64,000 bases of DNA from Perlabentimonas sp034003245 (GTDB lineage: Bacteria > Bacteroidota > Bacteroidia > Bacteroidales > Tenuifilaceae), in NCBI GenBank assembly GCA_034003245.1, contig JAVEYY010000023.1:10143-74142 (forward strand), written 5' to 3'. The position numbers and the translations under genes are program-made. Below are positions 44,130 through 52,889 of this stretch, piece by piece. The number at the start of each line of letters is the position of its first letter. The first letter of the stretch is position 1. Under the pieces are notes generated by a model, which had not been told where the DNA came from, ran no database searches, and saw only the letters and a list, made by a program, of their open reading frames with translations.

Positions 44130-45005
44130 TTAGTAGTAAAGTTCGTCGGTTCTAAGCTTTAGGTATTTGCTTACGGCCATCGATGTTGATATTAGATTTA
44201 TGATTACACCTGCAATTATTACTAGTCCAAAAATGGCCGAGAGCAGCTCAACTTGCCTAAAGTTAATCACCTCGTAAAACTCGTTCTGAACAACGTATAT
44301 AACTCCACTTAATAAGCATAGGGCAAGGATAGATGCGTAGAATCCATGTAACATTCCTTTAATAAGAAAAGGTTTTCGAATAAAACCCCATGTGGCACCA
44401 ACCAATTTCATGGTATTAATTATAAACCGTTTGGAGTAAACCGATAGCCTTATGGTATTGTTTATTAGCACAATAGCCACAAAAAGCATCAATCCACTGA
44501 AGATTAGTAGGATGGCGCCAATTTTCTGTACGTTTTCGTTTACCAGATTCACAAGCGATTTTTGGTAGAATACCTCTTTCACTGGCCTGTAAGCCATCAA
44601 CTCGTCCTCAATTTTGCGAATGCTATCGGGATTGGCGTAATTCGCCTTAAGGCGCACCTCGATGGACGAGGAAAGGGGATTGTATCCGAGGAATCCAATA
44701 AAGTCCTCTCCCAACTCCTGCTGAAGCTCTTTGGCAGCAACCTCTTTCGGAATATATTCGGTAACGCGAACATATGGCGAAGCATCGAGCGTTTTTCGCA
44801 GGAAGTTGGCGTCAACCTCTCTCACATCATCGTGTAGGATAACGGAGAACCCAATGTTTTCCTTAACGAAGTCCGATAGCCTTTTGGCATTGAATAGCAG
44901 TAGCATTAAAATGCCCAGCATGAACAAAACCAGCGAATTGCTGATTATTGATGATAGGTATGAACTTCTCAGTCGCCAGTTAGAACTTGTTTTTTCGGCT
45001 TTCAT
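44130..45005 (-). CDS. ftsX: Cell division protein FtsX
   Basis: A 291-residue FtsX with a first helix at residues 14-38 and an extracytoplasmic domain (about 40-160) containing VILHDDVREVDANFLRKTL and LSSSIEVRLKANYANPDSI. A C-terminal three-helix FtsX block follows, with GAILLIFSGLMLFVAIVLINN, INTMKLVGATWGFIRKPFLIKGM and AIFGLVIIAGVIINLI. Together with the ATPase FtsE it controls septal peptidoglycan hydrolases. FtsE is not next to it in this window. It heads the ftsX-DUF3098-uppP-truB operon. Confidence 0.93.
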   Translation of the reverse strand: MKAEKTSSNWRLRSSYLSSIISNSLVLFMLGILMLLLFNAKRLSDFVKENIGFSVILHDDVREVDANFLRKTLDASPYVRVTEYIPKEVAAKELQQELGEDFIGFLGYNPLSSSIEVRLKANYANPDSIRKIEDELMAYRPVKEVFYQKSLVNLVNENVQKIGAILLIFSGLMLFVAIVLINNTIRLSVYSKRFIINTMKLVGATWGFIRKPFLIKGMLHGFYASILALCLLSGVIYVVQNEFYEVINFRQVELLSAIFGLVIIAGVIINLISTSMAVSKYLKLRTDELYY

Positions 45006-45013
45006 AGTGGGTG

Positions 45014-45046
45014 CAAAGTTAGCTTAACAATCGAAAAATGATGCAA
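45014..45046 (-). promoter_or_regulatory. Promoter of the ftsX operon (TTG-N22-TAACTTTG)
   Basis: Minus-strand TAACTTTG (45021 to 45014) fits TAnnTTTG and is 8 bp before the ATG at 45005. A TTG (45046 to 45044) is 22 bp further upstream, slightly longer than the usual spacing. The promoter sits in the 50-bp gap after the YfhO-like gene, so the two genes need not share a transcript. Confidence 0.55.
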
Positions 45047-45055
45047 CTACGGTTG

Positions 45056-47485
45056 TTAATTTTCAGAATACCAGTTTTTGTATACGCCAAAACCAATCCA
45101 GCCCAAAGCCATTAGAATAATTAATAGCGATGAGGCAAGATCTACTGCAAAACCTGTATTAAACATTTTTGGTTTAAACTCAAATACAACCTCGTGCTCT
45201 CCGGCAGGAAGCATAGCGCCCCTAAGCAGGTAGTTTACCCTAATGTGATCAAATTCCTCCCCGTCGATGGTAGTAACCCATCCAACAGGGTAATGGATTT
45301 CGGAAAACACAGCCAAGCGATCTTTGCTCAGGTTGTATTTATAAGTAAGCCTATTGGCTCTGTAGTCAACCAGCATAATGGTGTCGCTCGCGGCAGGAGC
45401 TGGTTTATAGCTTTGTACTTTATCGGCAAATCGTTTGTCAACAATTGCTGTGGTTGAAGGATCAAAGGAGTTAAGGGCTGCAATTTCCTGGTCGGCATTT
45501 TCAACAATCTGCATTGAGTCAACAAACCAAACATTTCCCAGTGCTCCTCGGTTAAACAGAGCAACTGGCCCCTGTTCCCCTGCATCAATTACGTATCGGG
45601 TGTTAAGCATATTAATCACATTAATGTTGCCTTGTGATATATGGTAATCAATTAGCTCCTGATATCTCCTAAGCTTAGCACCATGATAACCACCAATTGA
45701 TTTGTGGTAGTACGAAGTGCTGGCATCATTAAAGGTGCTAACCGTTCGGTTATAAACTCGGAAGTATGGCGTTGGGTCCGAAAGAATTTGCCTGTCGGCA
45801 TTTGTAGGAGTGAAAGGCATTTCGGCCTTCGACTGGGGCACAAAGTTGTCGCTGTTAAGGTAACGGCGATTAACTGTCCACATATCGGCAAGGATAAGAA
45901 TACCTAGGGTTGCAATGGTAGGAGCCAGCTTAAACTTTTTGACATGGTACACAAATAGCGTAGCCGCTGAAAGCAAGATAAAAGCCAGTGAGCGAATGGC
46001 ATCGGCTCGGAGCATGGCTTGCCGATCGAGTCGAATGGCTTCAAACATTTCGGCAGGATAACCCGAGGCAATGTACTGCTGGTCAACAGCGGCCTCAAAG
46101 CTGAAAAGTGAACCTCCAAAAACCACAAAGAAAAGGCAAATGCCTCCGGTAATCCCCGCAGCCCATTTAAGCCCATTTACAAATTTTTCTTTTGATACAT
46201 TGCCATCAAAAAACTCTTTTAGACCTAGAATTGCAATTAGCGGCATTGTTAACTCGGCAATAAAAAGTATCATGGAAACCGTTCTAAACTTGTTGTATGC
46301 CGGGAAATAGTGTAGGAAAAGATCGGTGAGGGGCATAAAATTCCGGCCCCAAGCCAGCATAATGCCAAGTATGGTAACGCCCAGTAACGCCCACTTTAGA
46401 TTACCTCGTACAAAGAATAGTCCTAATGCAAAAAGAAATATCACTATGGCTCCAATATAAACGGGGCCAGATGTTACCGGTTGTGGCCCCCAGTATCCGG
46501 GCAGTTGTTGTACTATGGCTTTTGCCTGAGCAGGAGGAACCCTATTTTTAGTTAAGAACTCGTATGTATTTGAATTGGTCCCAAAATCGCTGGCCGAAGC
46601 TCCGCCCATTAGGTTTGGGATTAGTAGGTTGAAGGTTTCCGCAATTCCATAGCTCCAAGCAGTTGCATACTCCTTATCGAGCCCAGAGGTTCTATCGTCT
46701 TCGCGGGTTGATAGCTCAGTGGCTCCCCGAATGGAGTACTTGCCCGACTCGTATGTGAAGTACAACCTCGAGAAGTTTGCACCAGCGGCTAGCATAGCCG
46801 CTATTACTAGTATGCCAACAGCTTTGCCGTATTTTGCGTATTCCTTATGTTTTATGGCATCTACTAGGTAAGCAATGGCTATTGCGGCTCCAATGAAGGC
46901 AGCATAGTACGTAATTTGAACGTGGCCTGCCTTAAGGTTTAGTCCAAGGAAAAGGGCAAATAGCCCGAATCCCCCCCAATATTTTCCTTTGAATGCTAGA
47001 AATACTCCTGCAAGCATTGGTGATACATAGGCAATGGCATGTATTTTGGCATTGTGTCCGGCTTCGATTATTATGAAAAAGTACGATGAGAATGCGTAGG
47101 CAAATGCTCCCACAATGCTTAGCCAGGGGCTAACGCCAAGGGTTAGTAAAAGGATGTAGAAACCAACTAGGGTTAAAAAGATATACCCTCCCGGACGCTT
47201 TACAAGTTTTGTTAGATCATCAATAGATTCAAGCAGATTTCCCTTGAATTTAGTCGATATTAGGTAAGCTGGCATTCCTCCAAACATGGAGTTTGTCCAA
47301 AGGGGCTCTTCTCCAAACTGTTCCCTGTGTTCAATAATTTCCTGAGCCGATCCTTTGAATTGAATAATATCGTGCTGCGATATACCTTTTCCTTGAAGGG
47401 CAGGGAAAAAGTAAAGGTTTGTGGCAATCAAAAAGGTAATAATGGCTACCAGATGAGGGACTAATTTCTTAAAGTTGGTTTTCAT
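45056..47485 (-). CDS. YfhO-family membrane protein
   Basis: An 809-residue polytopic protein. About twelve helices occupy residues 8-420 and 455-560, and a large soluble part follows. The acidic first loop (GISQHDIIQFKGSAQE) and the position of WTNSMFGGMPAYLI after it resemble the catalytic loop of GT-C enzymes, and the C-terminal end has the YfhO pattern (VFSEIHYPVGWVTTIDGE, LPAGEHEVVFEFKP, then a last helix). YfhO proteins are linked to glycosylation of lipoteichoic acid or other surface glycans in Firmicutes; in Bacteroidetes the role is not fixed. It is the gene upstream of ftsX on the same strand. Confidence 0.85.
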   Translation of the reverse strand: MKTNFKKLVPHLVAIITFLIATNLYFFPALQGKGISQHDIIQFKGSAQEIIEHREQFGEEPLWTNSMFGGMPAYLISTKFKGNLLESIDDLTKLVKRPGGYIFLTLVGFYILLLTLGVSPWLSIVGAFAYAFSSYFFIIIEAGHNAKIHAIAYVSPMLAGVFLAFKGKYWGGFGLFALFLGLNLKAGHVQITYYAAFIGAAIAIAYLVDAIKHKEYAKYGKAVGILVIAAMLAAGANFSRLYFTYESGKYSIRGATELSTREDDRTSGLDKEYATAWSYGIAETFNLLIPNLMGGASASDFGTNSNTYEFLTKNRVPPAQAKAIVQQLPGYWGPQPVTSGPVYIGAIVIFLFALGLFFVRGNLKWALLGVTILGIMLAWGRNFMPLTDLFLHYFPAYNKFRTVSMILFIAELTMPLIAILGLKEFFDGNVSKEKFVNGLKWAAGITGGICLFFVVFGGSLFSFEAAVDQQYIASGYPAEMFEAIRLDRQAMLRADAIRSLAFILLSAATLFVYHVKKFKLAPTIATLGILILADMWTVNRRYLNSDNFVPQSKAEMPFTPTNADRQILSDPTPYFRVYNRTVSTFNDASTSYYHKSIGGYHGAKLRRYQELIDYHISQGNINVINMLNTRYVIDAGEQGPVALFNRGALGNVWFVDSMQIVENADQEIAALNSFDPSTTAIVDKRFADKVQSYKPAPAASDTIMLVDYRANRLTYKYNLSKDRLAVFSEIHYPVGWVTTIDGEEFDHIRVNYLLRGAMLPAGEHEVVFEFKPKMFNTGFAVDLASSLLIILMALGWIGFGVYKNWYSEN

Positions 47486-47703
47486 TGAACATTATCTGTT
47501 AGATGTGGATTATCTGAAGATCAATCAGCTAAAGGTATTAACTTTTTCAAAACAATACTCCCTATGTTTTTAAACGATTGGTTTTGTTGTCTATGTATGA
47601 AAATGAACAAATTATGGGCAAATCAATTAAAACCCAAAAGTAATAGTTTTGGTGTATACTTTTATTTTAAAAAATGCAAAAAGGTTGATTCAATTAATTT
47701 TAA

Positions 47704-47732
47704 AAAAACAAAAGGGGTGTTACTTCACCCCT
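47704..47732 (-). terminator. Terminator of the deoxynucleoside kinase gene
   Basis: Read on the minus strand: AGGGGTG-aagtaa-CACCCCT (7-bp stem, 47732 to 47713) followed by TTTGTTTTTTT. It lies 34 bp downstream of the stop of the kinase gene. The remainder of the 281-bp gap (47486-47766) is AT-rich with no gene. Confidence 0.85.
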
Positions 47733-47766
47733 AGTTATTTTATGGATTCCGAGTTTCGTATTCGGC

Positions 47767-48381
47767 TTAAAAAAGTCCATGTATTTGCGCGTCGATCTTG
47801 TTGATAATTGAGCTAAGGTCGGCAGGGTTCTCGGAGAAGTTTAGGTTGTCAACCTCCACAATCAGCAAATTCCCTAGCTTGTAACTTTCAATCCAGGCCT
47901 CGTAACGTTCGTTTAGTCGCTGGAGGTAGTCGATTCTGATACTTTTCTCGTAATCGCGGCCACGCTTCTGGATTTGCTTAACCAAAGTTGGCACGGTTGC
48001 CCTAAGATAGATAAGCAGATCGGGGGGTTGAATAAGCGAGCTCATTAGCGCAAACAGGTTCGAGTAGTTGCTAAAGTCTCGAGTTGACATGAGGCCCATA
48101 TCGTGGAGGTTAGGAGCAAAGATGCGAGCATCCTCGTATATGGTTCGATCCTGAATAACCTGTTCGCCCTTACGCCTAATCTCTACTATTTGGCTAAAAC
48201 GGCTATTCAAAAAGTAGATTTGTAGGTTAAAACTCCAGCGCTGCATGTCCTCATAAAAATCGTTGAGGTATGGGTTGTCGTCCACATCCTCATACTGGGG
48301 CTTCCAGTTATAGTGCTTGGCGAGTAATCGGGTAAGGGTTGTTTTTCCAGAACCAATGTTTCCTGCTACGGCTATGTGCAT
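47767..48381 (-). CDS. Deoxynucleoside kinase
   Basis: A 204-residue kinase of the dCK/dGK (dNK) family that phosphorylates deoxynucleosides with ATP or GTP in nucleotide salvage. The P-loop is GNIGSGKTTL (residues 7-16). DRTIYEDARIFA (DR-x-E motif, about 78-89) contains the substrate-interacting residues, and the LID region is RGRDYEKSIRIDYL. Length and motif order match bacterial deoxyadenosine/deoxyguanosine kinases. A possible -7 element (TAGTTTTG, 48444 to 48437 on the minus strand) precedes it. Upstream are the GH3 gene and a small secreted protein. Confidence 0.92.
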   Translation of the reverse strand: MHIAVAGNIGSGKTTLTRLLAKHYNWKPQYEDVDDNPYLNDFYEDMQRWSFNLQIYFLNSRFSQIVEIRRKGEQVIQDRTIYEDARIFAPNLHDMGLMSTRDFSNYSNLFALMSSLIQPPDLLIYLRATVPTLVKQIQKRGRDYEKSIRIDYLQRLNERYEAWIESYKLGNLLIVEVDNLNFSENPADLSSIINKIDAQIHGLF

Positions 48382-48453
48382 AGTAATTAATTGTCTGTGG
48401 TTTTTATGGATTGAATTATGTTGGGCTTTAAAAGTACAAAACTAATTGGGTTT

Positions 48454-49233
48454 TTACCTACCCGTTGCAGTAATTTTTTCGCAAGTTATCAACTTGTTGC
48501 CATCAAGGCATTTGGGTTCGCCCTTAATAATCAATGGGTACGTGTTGCAGCTACATCGAAAAAAACCGAAGATTTTAAATGGATCATGGATTGCTCGCTT
48601 TTCAACTAATCCGTTATGAATAATCCATAAGAAGTTTGCATCAACCATAAAATACTCATCATACAATATGTTGAATTCGTTCAATTTTGCACCGTAACTG
48701 TCGAGTTGTTGAATGGAATTATTGTTAATACCCAGGTAGATTAATCCATTTGCCTCCTTTAAACAGTTTGGGCTATACCTAGTTTTGATAAGTGTTCTCT
48801 GAACTATTCGGGTGAATTGCGGATTGGTTAGCAAAAGTTCGTTGCTTTCGCGATGAAAAAGCCACGCGCCCCCTCGGCTCGAACGACACGCAAGGGTTAC
48901 TTCGCCCAGCGCAAGATCGGTAAAACTTACAGGTTCTCCAATGGCTAGGCCATCAGAATTCAATATTACTAATGTTTGAGGTTGGTGGTAGAAGATCATA
49001 ACCCTAAACGGGTCGGACGTGTCGATATTGGTTGGTACTCCCAGGGAATGGCTATGGTAGTCGGTTAGTATTACACCCTGCTCATTGATTTTTTGAACCT
49101 TCGGACCATTTATAACCCAAAACTCATCGCTCGATGGAAGTTGTTTTTGAATTTCAGGTTGGCTTTGTGCTACAATGGAAACTAGCAGTAGAAAGCCTAT
49201 ATAGATTCTGGGATTGATGAGAGAATTCATCAA
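48454..49233 (-). CDS. Secreted beta-propeller-like protein of unknown function
   Basis: A 259-residue protein with a signal peptide (IYIGFLLLVSIVAQSQ). The body has repeating short strands, such as DEFWVINGPKVQKINEQG, TLVILNSDGLAIGEPV and LIYLGINNNSIQQLDSYG, compatible with a small propeller. No catalytic motif is visible. It overlaps the upstream GH3 gene's stop by 4 bp (ATGA), so it is made from the same transcript. I do not recognise a named family. Confidence 0.7.
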   Translation of the reverse strand: MMNSLINPRIYIGFLLLVSIVAQSQPEIQKQLPSSDEFWVINGPKVQKINEQGVILTDYHSHSLGVPTNIDTSDPFRVMIFYHQPQTLVILNSDGLAIGEPVSFTDLALGEVTLACRSSRGGAWLFHRESNELLLTNPQFTRIVQRTLIKTRYSPNCLKEANGLIYLGINNNSIQQLDSYGAKLNEFNILYDEYFMVDANFLWIIHNGLVEKRAIHDPFKIFGFFRCSCNTYPLIIKGEPKCLDGNKLITCEKITATGR

Positions 49234-50750
49234 TTTTGGGTTGATATCATTTTAAGCAGTGCATCCACATATTCACGGGTATTCGATAAGCGGGGTACCT
49301 TATTTTGTCCGCCCAATTTTCCTCTTTCGCGCATCCAGCTGAAGAACGTGCCGGGTTTTAATGAACGCACAATAGGTTCTGAGAGCGTAATTCCCTTGTA
49401 TCGTTTTGCTTCGTAGTCGGAGTTAATGGAACAAAGAGCATTGTCGAGGGTTGTGGCAAAGTAGTTTATGTCCGCTGGAGCCACCTCAAATTCGATTAGC
49501 CACTCGTGTGCACCCTTGGCGTTATCGCCCATGTAAACGGGGGCGGCTGTGTACTCGCGTATCAGCGCACCCGTTTTTTCGCAGGCAACTCTAAGGGCTT
49601 TTTCGGCATTATCAATTATCACCTCCTCGCCAAATGCGTTTATATAATGCTTGGTGCGTCCTGTGATTTTAATCTTGTGCGGGAAGGTAGAGGTGAACAT
49701 CACCGTGTCGCCAATCATGTATCGCCATAAACCCGAATTGGTGGTAATTACCATTGCGTAATTTTTGAAAAGTTCCACTTCGGCTATGGTGAGTGCTTTT
49801 GGGCTGGGAGAGCCAACTTCATCGAAAGGGACAAATTCGTAAAAGACCCCATAATCCAGCATTAGGAGCATGTCGTCAGTTTTGGGATCGTCCTGTATGG
49901 CAAAGAAACCCTCGCTGGCGTTGTAGGTTTCCATGTAGTGCATGTTGCTCGAGGGTATCAATCTGCGAAACTGCTCGCGATACGGGGTAAAGCTCACTCC
50001 GCCGTGCGTAAATAGTTCAAGGTTTGGCCAAATCTCCAGGAGATTATTCTTCCCGGTAAAGTCAATAATGTATTTTATCATTACTAGGTTCCACGATGGA
50101 ACACCTGCCAGGTTTGTTACGTTTTCCTTAAGGGTCTCTTCGGTGAGCTTTTCGAGTTTTGTTTCCCACTCGGCAATCAGTGCAACTTTTTGGCTCGGGG
50201 TTCTGATAAAGTCGGCCCACCAGGGTATATTTTCAATTAGGATTGCCGAAAGGTCGCCATAGTACGACTGGTTGCTGAAGTTGTCTACCTGATGGCTTCC
50301 ACCAAGGGTAAGTCCCTTTCCCTGGAATATTTTTGTTTCGGGGTAAAGGTCGGTGTATAAGGCCAGTACATCCTTGCCCCCTCGGAAATGGCACTCATCT
50401 AAAGCATCGCGACTTACGGGGATAAATTTACTCTTATCGCTTGTGGTTCCCGAACTCTTGGCAAACCACTTTGTCTCACCTGGCCAAATAACATTGGCCT
50501 CTCCTTTTCGCAGACGATCAATCCACGGTTTTACCCCCTCGTAGTCAACAATGGGTATGCTTAGTTGGAATTGCGAAATGGTTTTTATGTCATTAAAATT
50601 ATGCTTAACGCCAAAGGCGGTTTCCTTTGCCCGGTTGATCATGTTGTGCAGAAGCTCTTCCTGAACCTCGCAGGGAAATCGGCGGAAAAGGTCAATCTGG
50701 TGAAGCCGCTTGGTGTTTAACCAGTTTATTATTGATGGTAGAATGGGCAT
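49230..50750 (-). CDS. GH3 auxin-responsive promoter family protein
   Basis: A 506-residue acyl-adenylate/thioester-forming enzyme of the GH3 family, best known in plants for joining amino acids to jasmonate or auxin. Bacteroidetes members have unknown substrates. Visible parts: WFAKSSGTTSDKSKFIPVS (ATP-binding motif I), TYNASEGFFAIQDDP (motif II) and YMIGDTVMFTSTFPHKIKITGRTKHYINAFGEEV (motif III and the C-domain hinge). It probably activates a carboxylic acid with ATP. The minus-strand gene is followed by a secreted protein, overlapping by 4 bp. Confidence 0.9.
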   Translation of the reverse strand: MPILPSIINWLNTKRLHQIDLFRRFPCEVQEELLHNMINRAKETAFGVKHNFNDIKTISQFQLSIPIVDYEGVKPWIDRLRKGEANVIWPGETKWFAKSSGTTSDKSKFIPVSRDALDECHFRGGKDVLALYTDLYPETKIFQGKGLTLGGSHQVDNFSNQSYYGDLSAILIENIPWWADFIRTPSQKVALIAEWETKLEKLTEETLKENVTNLAGVPSWNLVMIKYIIDFTGKNNLLEIWPNLELFTHGGVSFTPYREQFRRLIPSSNMHYMETYNASEGFFAIQDDPKTDDMLLMLDYGVFYEFVPFDEVGSPSPKALTIAEVELFKNYAMVITTNSGLWRYMIGDTVMFTSTFPHKIKITGRTKHYINAFGEEVIIDNAEKALRVACEKTGALIREYTAAPVYMGDNAKGAHEWLIEFEVAPADINYFATTLDNALCSINSDYEAKRYKGITLSEPIVRSLKPGTFFSWMRERGKLGGQNKVPRLSNTREYVDALLKMISTQN

Positions 50751-50859
50751 ACTCTTTACTTTGTAAGGTTTTGGAAAACAATGTAAAGGTAATAATATGA
50801 AAAATGTTTACAACTGGTTTGTTGTACCATTAAGTGTTAAAAAACGTGAGCTAAAAGAT

Positions 50860-51999
50860 TTATGCCTTCAGCAACCTACTGGCAGCTAACCTAAGATCCT
50901 CTTCGCTTTTGCCAAAACAAATTCGAAGTCGTTGGTTATCCACGCTATCGTGATAGAATAGCGATAGGGGGAAGGCAGTTACTCCAATGTCTTGGGCAAG
51001 CCAGCCGCAAAAATCAACATCTCGATCTTGCGAAATTTTTTCGTAGCTCATTACTTGAAAATACCCTCCTTGAACGGGGAAAAGGTTAAATCGGGAGCCC
51101 TTCATGAGGGTTGAAAAAAGGTCTCTACGGTTCTGAAAATCGTTACGATATGGTGACCACAAGGGTTTATCCTTAAGGAAATCGGCCAGGGCAAGTTGTA
51201 TGGGGAGGTTTACAGAGTATATCTGGTAGCGGTGTACCACCCGTAAACGAGCCGAAAGGTTTTCGGGTGCCAAGCAGTAACCAATTTTCCAGCCAGGTAC
51301 ACTTAAAGTTTTTCCTAACGATCCAACAATAATGCTCCTTTCAGCAAGTTTTGGATAACGTGCTATGCTAAACATGGGCTGCCCGTCGAACACCACATCG
51401 GCAAATGCCTCATCGCTGAGGATAAATATTTTGGTGCCGTTCAAAATGCGCTGTAGCTGCTCAAGCGACTCGTCGCTCATTACCAAACCCGACGGATTGT
51501 GGGGCGAGTTTAAGATTATCAACTTTGTTTTGCTGTTGATGAGCTTGGTGAGCGCATTCCAATCGATAGAAAAATCTGTTGGATTAAGCTGAAAGAATAT
51601 GGGGCGAGCCCCTCGGGCTTCGATCGACGGTACATACGTTTCGAATGCGGGCTCAAAAACGATAACCTCATCGCCCTCTCTTACTAATGAGGAAATGGCA
51701 GTATAGATTCCCTGAATTGCTCCGGCAGTAATGGTAACCTCCAACTCGGGGTTATAACTGCATCCAAATTCGCTGTTATATCTTTGTGCAATAATTTCCC
51801 GCAATTCCAGCACGCCCTCACTGGGAGCATATTTGTTACGACCCTCAGATAAATGTTTTATCAGTGAGTTTAACAACTCAGGTTCACAGGGGAAATCGCT
51901 ATGATCGTTTGAAAGGTTAACTGCCCCTGTTTCGTTTGCCATTTGAGCAAATTTTGAAACGAGGCCAAAGTATGGGCTCATCACAGATGTCTTAGCCAT
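50860..51999 (-). CDS. PLP-dependent class I/II aminotransferase
   Basis: A 379-residue fold type I aminotransferase. Features: the start MAKTSVMSPYFGLVSKFAQMANETGAVNL, then GAIQGIYTAISSLVREGDEVIVFEPAFETYVP (cofactor and substrate region), LNSPHNPSGLVMS (NPSG with Asn for PLP), LSDEAFADVVF (the Asp of the PLP ring), SLGKTLSVPGWKIGY (the Schiff-base Lys) and RLRICFGK at the end (the carboxylate-binding Arg). The closest kind is methionine/kynurenine-type (YbdL-like) aminotransferase, but the substrate cannot be read. The gene has its own promoter. Confidence 0.93.
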   Translation of the reverse strand: MAKTSVMSPYFGLVSKFAQMANETGAVNLSNDHSDFPCEPELLNSLIKHLSEGRNKYAPSEGVLELREIIAQRYNSEFGCSYNPELEVTITAGAIQGIYTAISSLVREGDEVIVFEPAFETYVPSIEARGARPIFFQLNPTDFSIDWNALTKLINSKTKLIILNSPHNPSGLVMSDESLEQLQRILNGTKIFILSDEAFADVVFDGQPMFSIARYPKLAERSIIVGSLGKTLSVPGWKIGYCLAPENLSARLRVVHRYQIYSVNLPIQLALADFLKDKPLWSPYRNDFQNRRDLFSTLMKGSRFNLFPVQGGYFQVMSYEKISQDRDVDFCGWLAQDIGVTAFPLSLFYHDSVDNQRLRICFGKSEEDLRLAASRLLKA

Positions 52000-52027
52000 A
52001 TTATTATTTCGGTTTTGTAAAAGTTTG

Positions 52028-52035
52028 CAAATATA
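52028..52035 (-). promoter_or_regulatory. -7 element (TATATTTG) of the aminotransferase gene
   Basis: Minus-strand TATATTTG (52035 to 52028) fits TAnnTTTG and lies 28 bp before the ATG at 51999. The -33 element is not clear. Confidence 0.5.
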
Positions 52036-52143
52036 TGAAATTGACGAATCGAAAAACCAGAAATGCTCTTAAGCTTGTCAAATGACATACCAATTCACGG
52101 CATAGTTGCGCGTAGATTCAAGTATTGAAAAGGCTCAGAAAGG

Positions 52144-52875
52144 TTATTCCTCAAAAACCTGATTTAGGATTGAAAGCGATTTCATGGTTTGAACTGTATC
52201 CATGTGGAAGGTGAAGAAGTTTATCATGCTGGTTAAAAACTCGTTTCGCTGTCGTCCGTTTAGTTTCAACTCGTGGGCATCGGTGAACGTTGTAGTTAGG
52301 GTTAGAGATAAAATTCGACTTTGCTCTAGGGTGAAGAACATTGGGTGAGTAGGTTCGGTACTTAGAAAAAATCCGTTCTTATAGTCAAAGTATGGGGTTG
52401 TTGATGTGTGGGTTCCGCTTGGATAAAACCCTAGGTATCTTGTTAGCTGCGATAGGAATATTAGATGAAAGTTGGAGATTCCATGCTCAAGGGCGTCGAG
52501 GGTCTGAATTGAGAGCTCTAGGAACCGAAAGAGGGCTGGGTTGCTTTCTTCCTCGCGAATGGTTCTATATATAATTTCGCCAATAAACAGAGCAATCGCA
52601 CTTTTTACTGGATTTAAATGCAGCGCTGGGTTGGTTTGCGATATCGAAACCTCTTTTAGCTTACCTAGAGCCTGGTTTTTTCCTGGATAGAAAACTATTT
52701 CGATGATATTAAGAGGTTGGAAGTAGATTGCCTTTTTGGCGTTTTTCCCCTTGCCATATGTATTATTAACCATTAAGCTTACACGGCCATACTCCTGCGA
52801 ATACACGTAGGCAACTAAGCTGGTCTCCCCGAATCTAACAGTATGTAAAGCTATGCACTTTGCTTTTTTAATCAT
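52144..52875 (-). CDS. recO: DNA repair protein RecO
   Basis: A 243-residue RecO, which helps RecA load at single-strand gaps with RecF/RecR. The N-terminal OB fold is visible (KCIALHTVRFGETSLVAYVYS, then GRVSLMVNN). A helical middle follows, with AIALFIGEIIYRTIREEESNPALF and FLELSIQTLDALEHG, and a short C-terminal domain. The zinc-finger cysteines of some RecO proteins are absent, as commonly seen in Bacteroidetes. It starts 14 bp after the PorZ-like gene's stop, on the same strand. Confidence 0.88.
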   Translation of the reverse strand: MIKKAKCIALHTVRFGETSLVAYVYSQEYGRVSLMVNNTYGKGKNAKKAIYFQPLNIIEIVFYPGKNQALGKLKEVSISQTNPALHLNPVKSAIALFIGEIIYRTIREEESNPALFRFLELSIQTLDALEHGISNFHLIFLSQLTRYLGFYPSGTHTSTTPYFDYKNGFFLSTEPTHPMFFTLEQSRILSLTLTTTFTDAHELKLNGRQRNEFLTSMINFFTFHMDTVQTMKSLSILNQVFEE

Positions 52876-52889
52876 ATAAGCAATATCGA

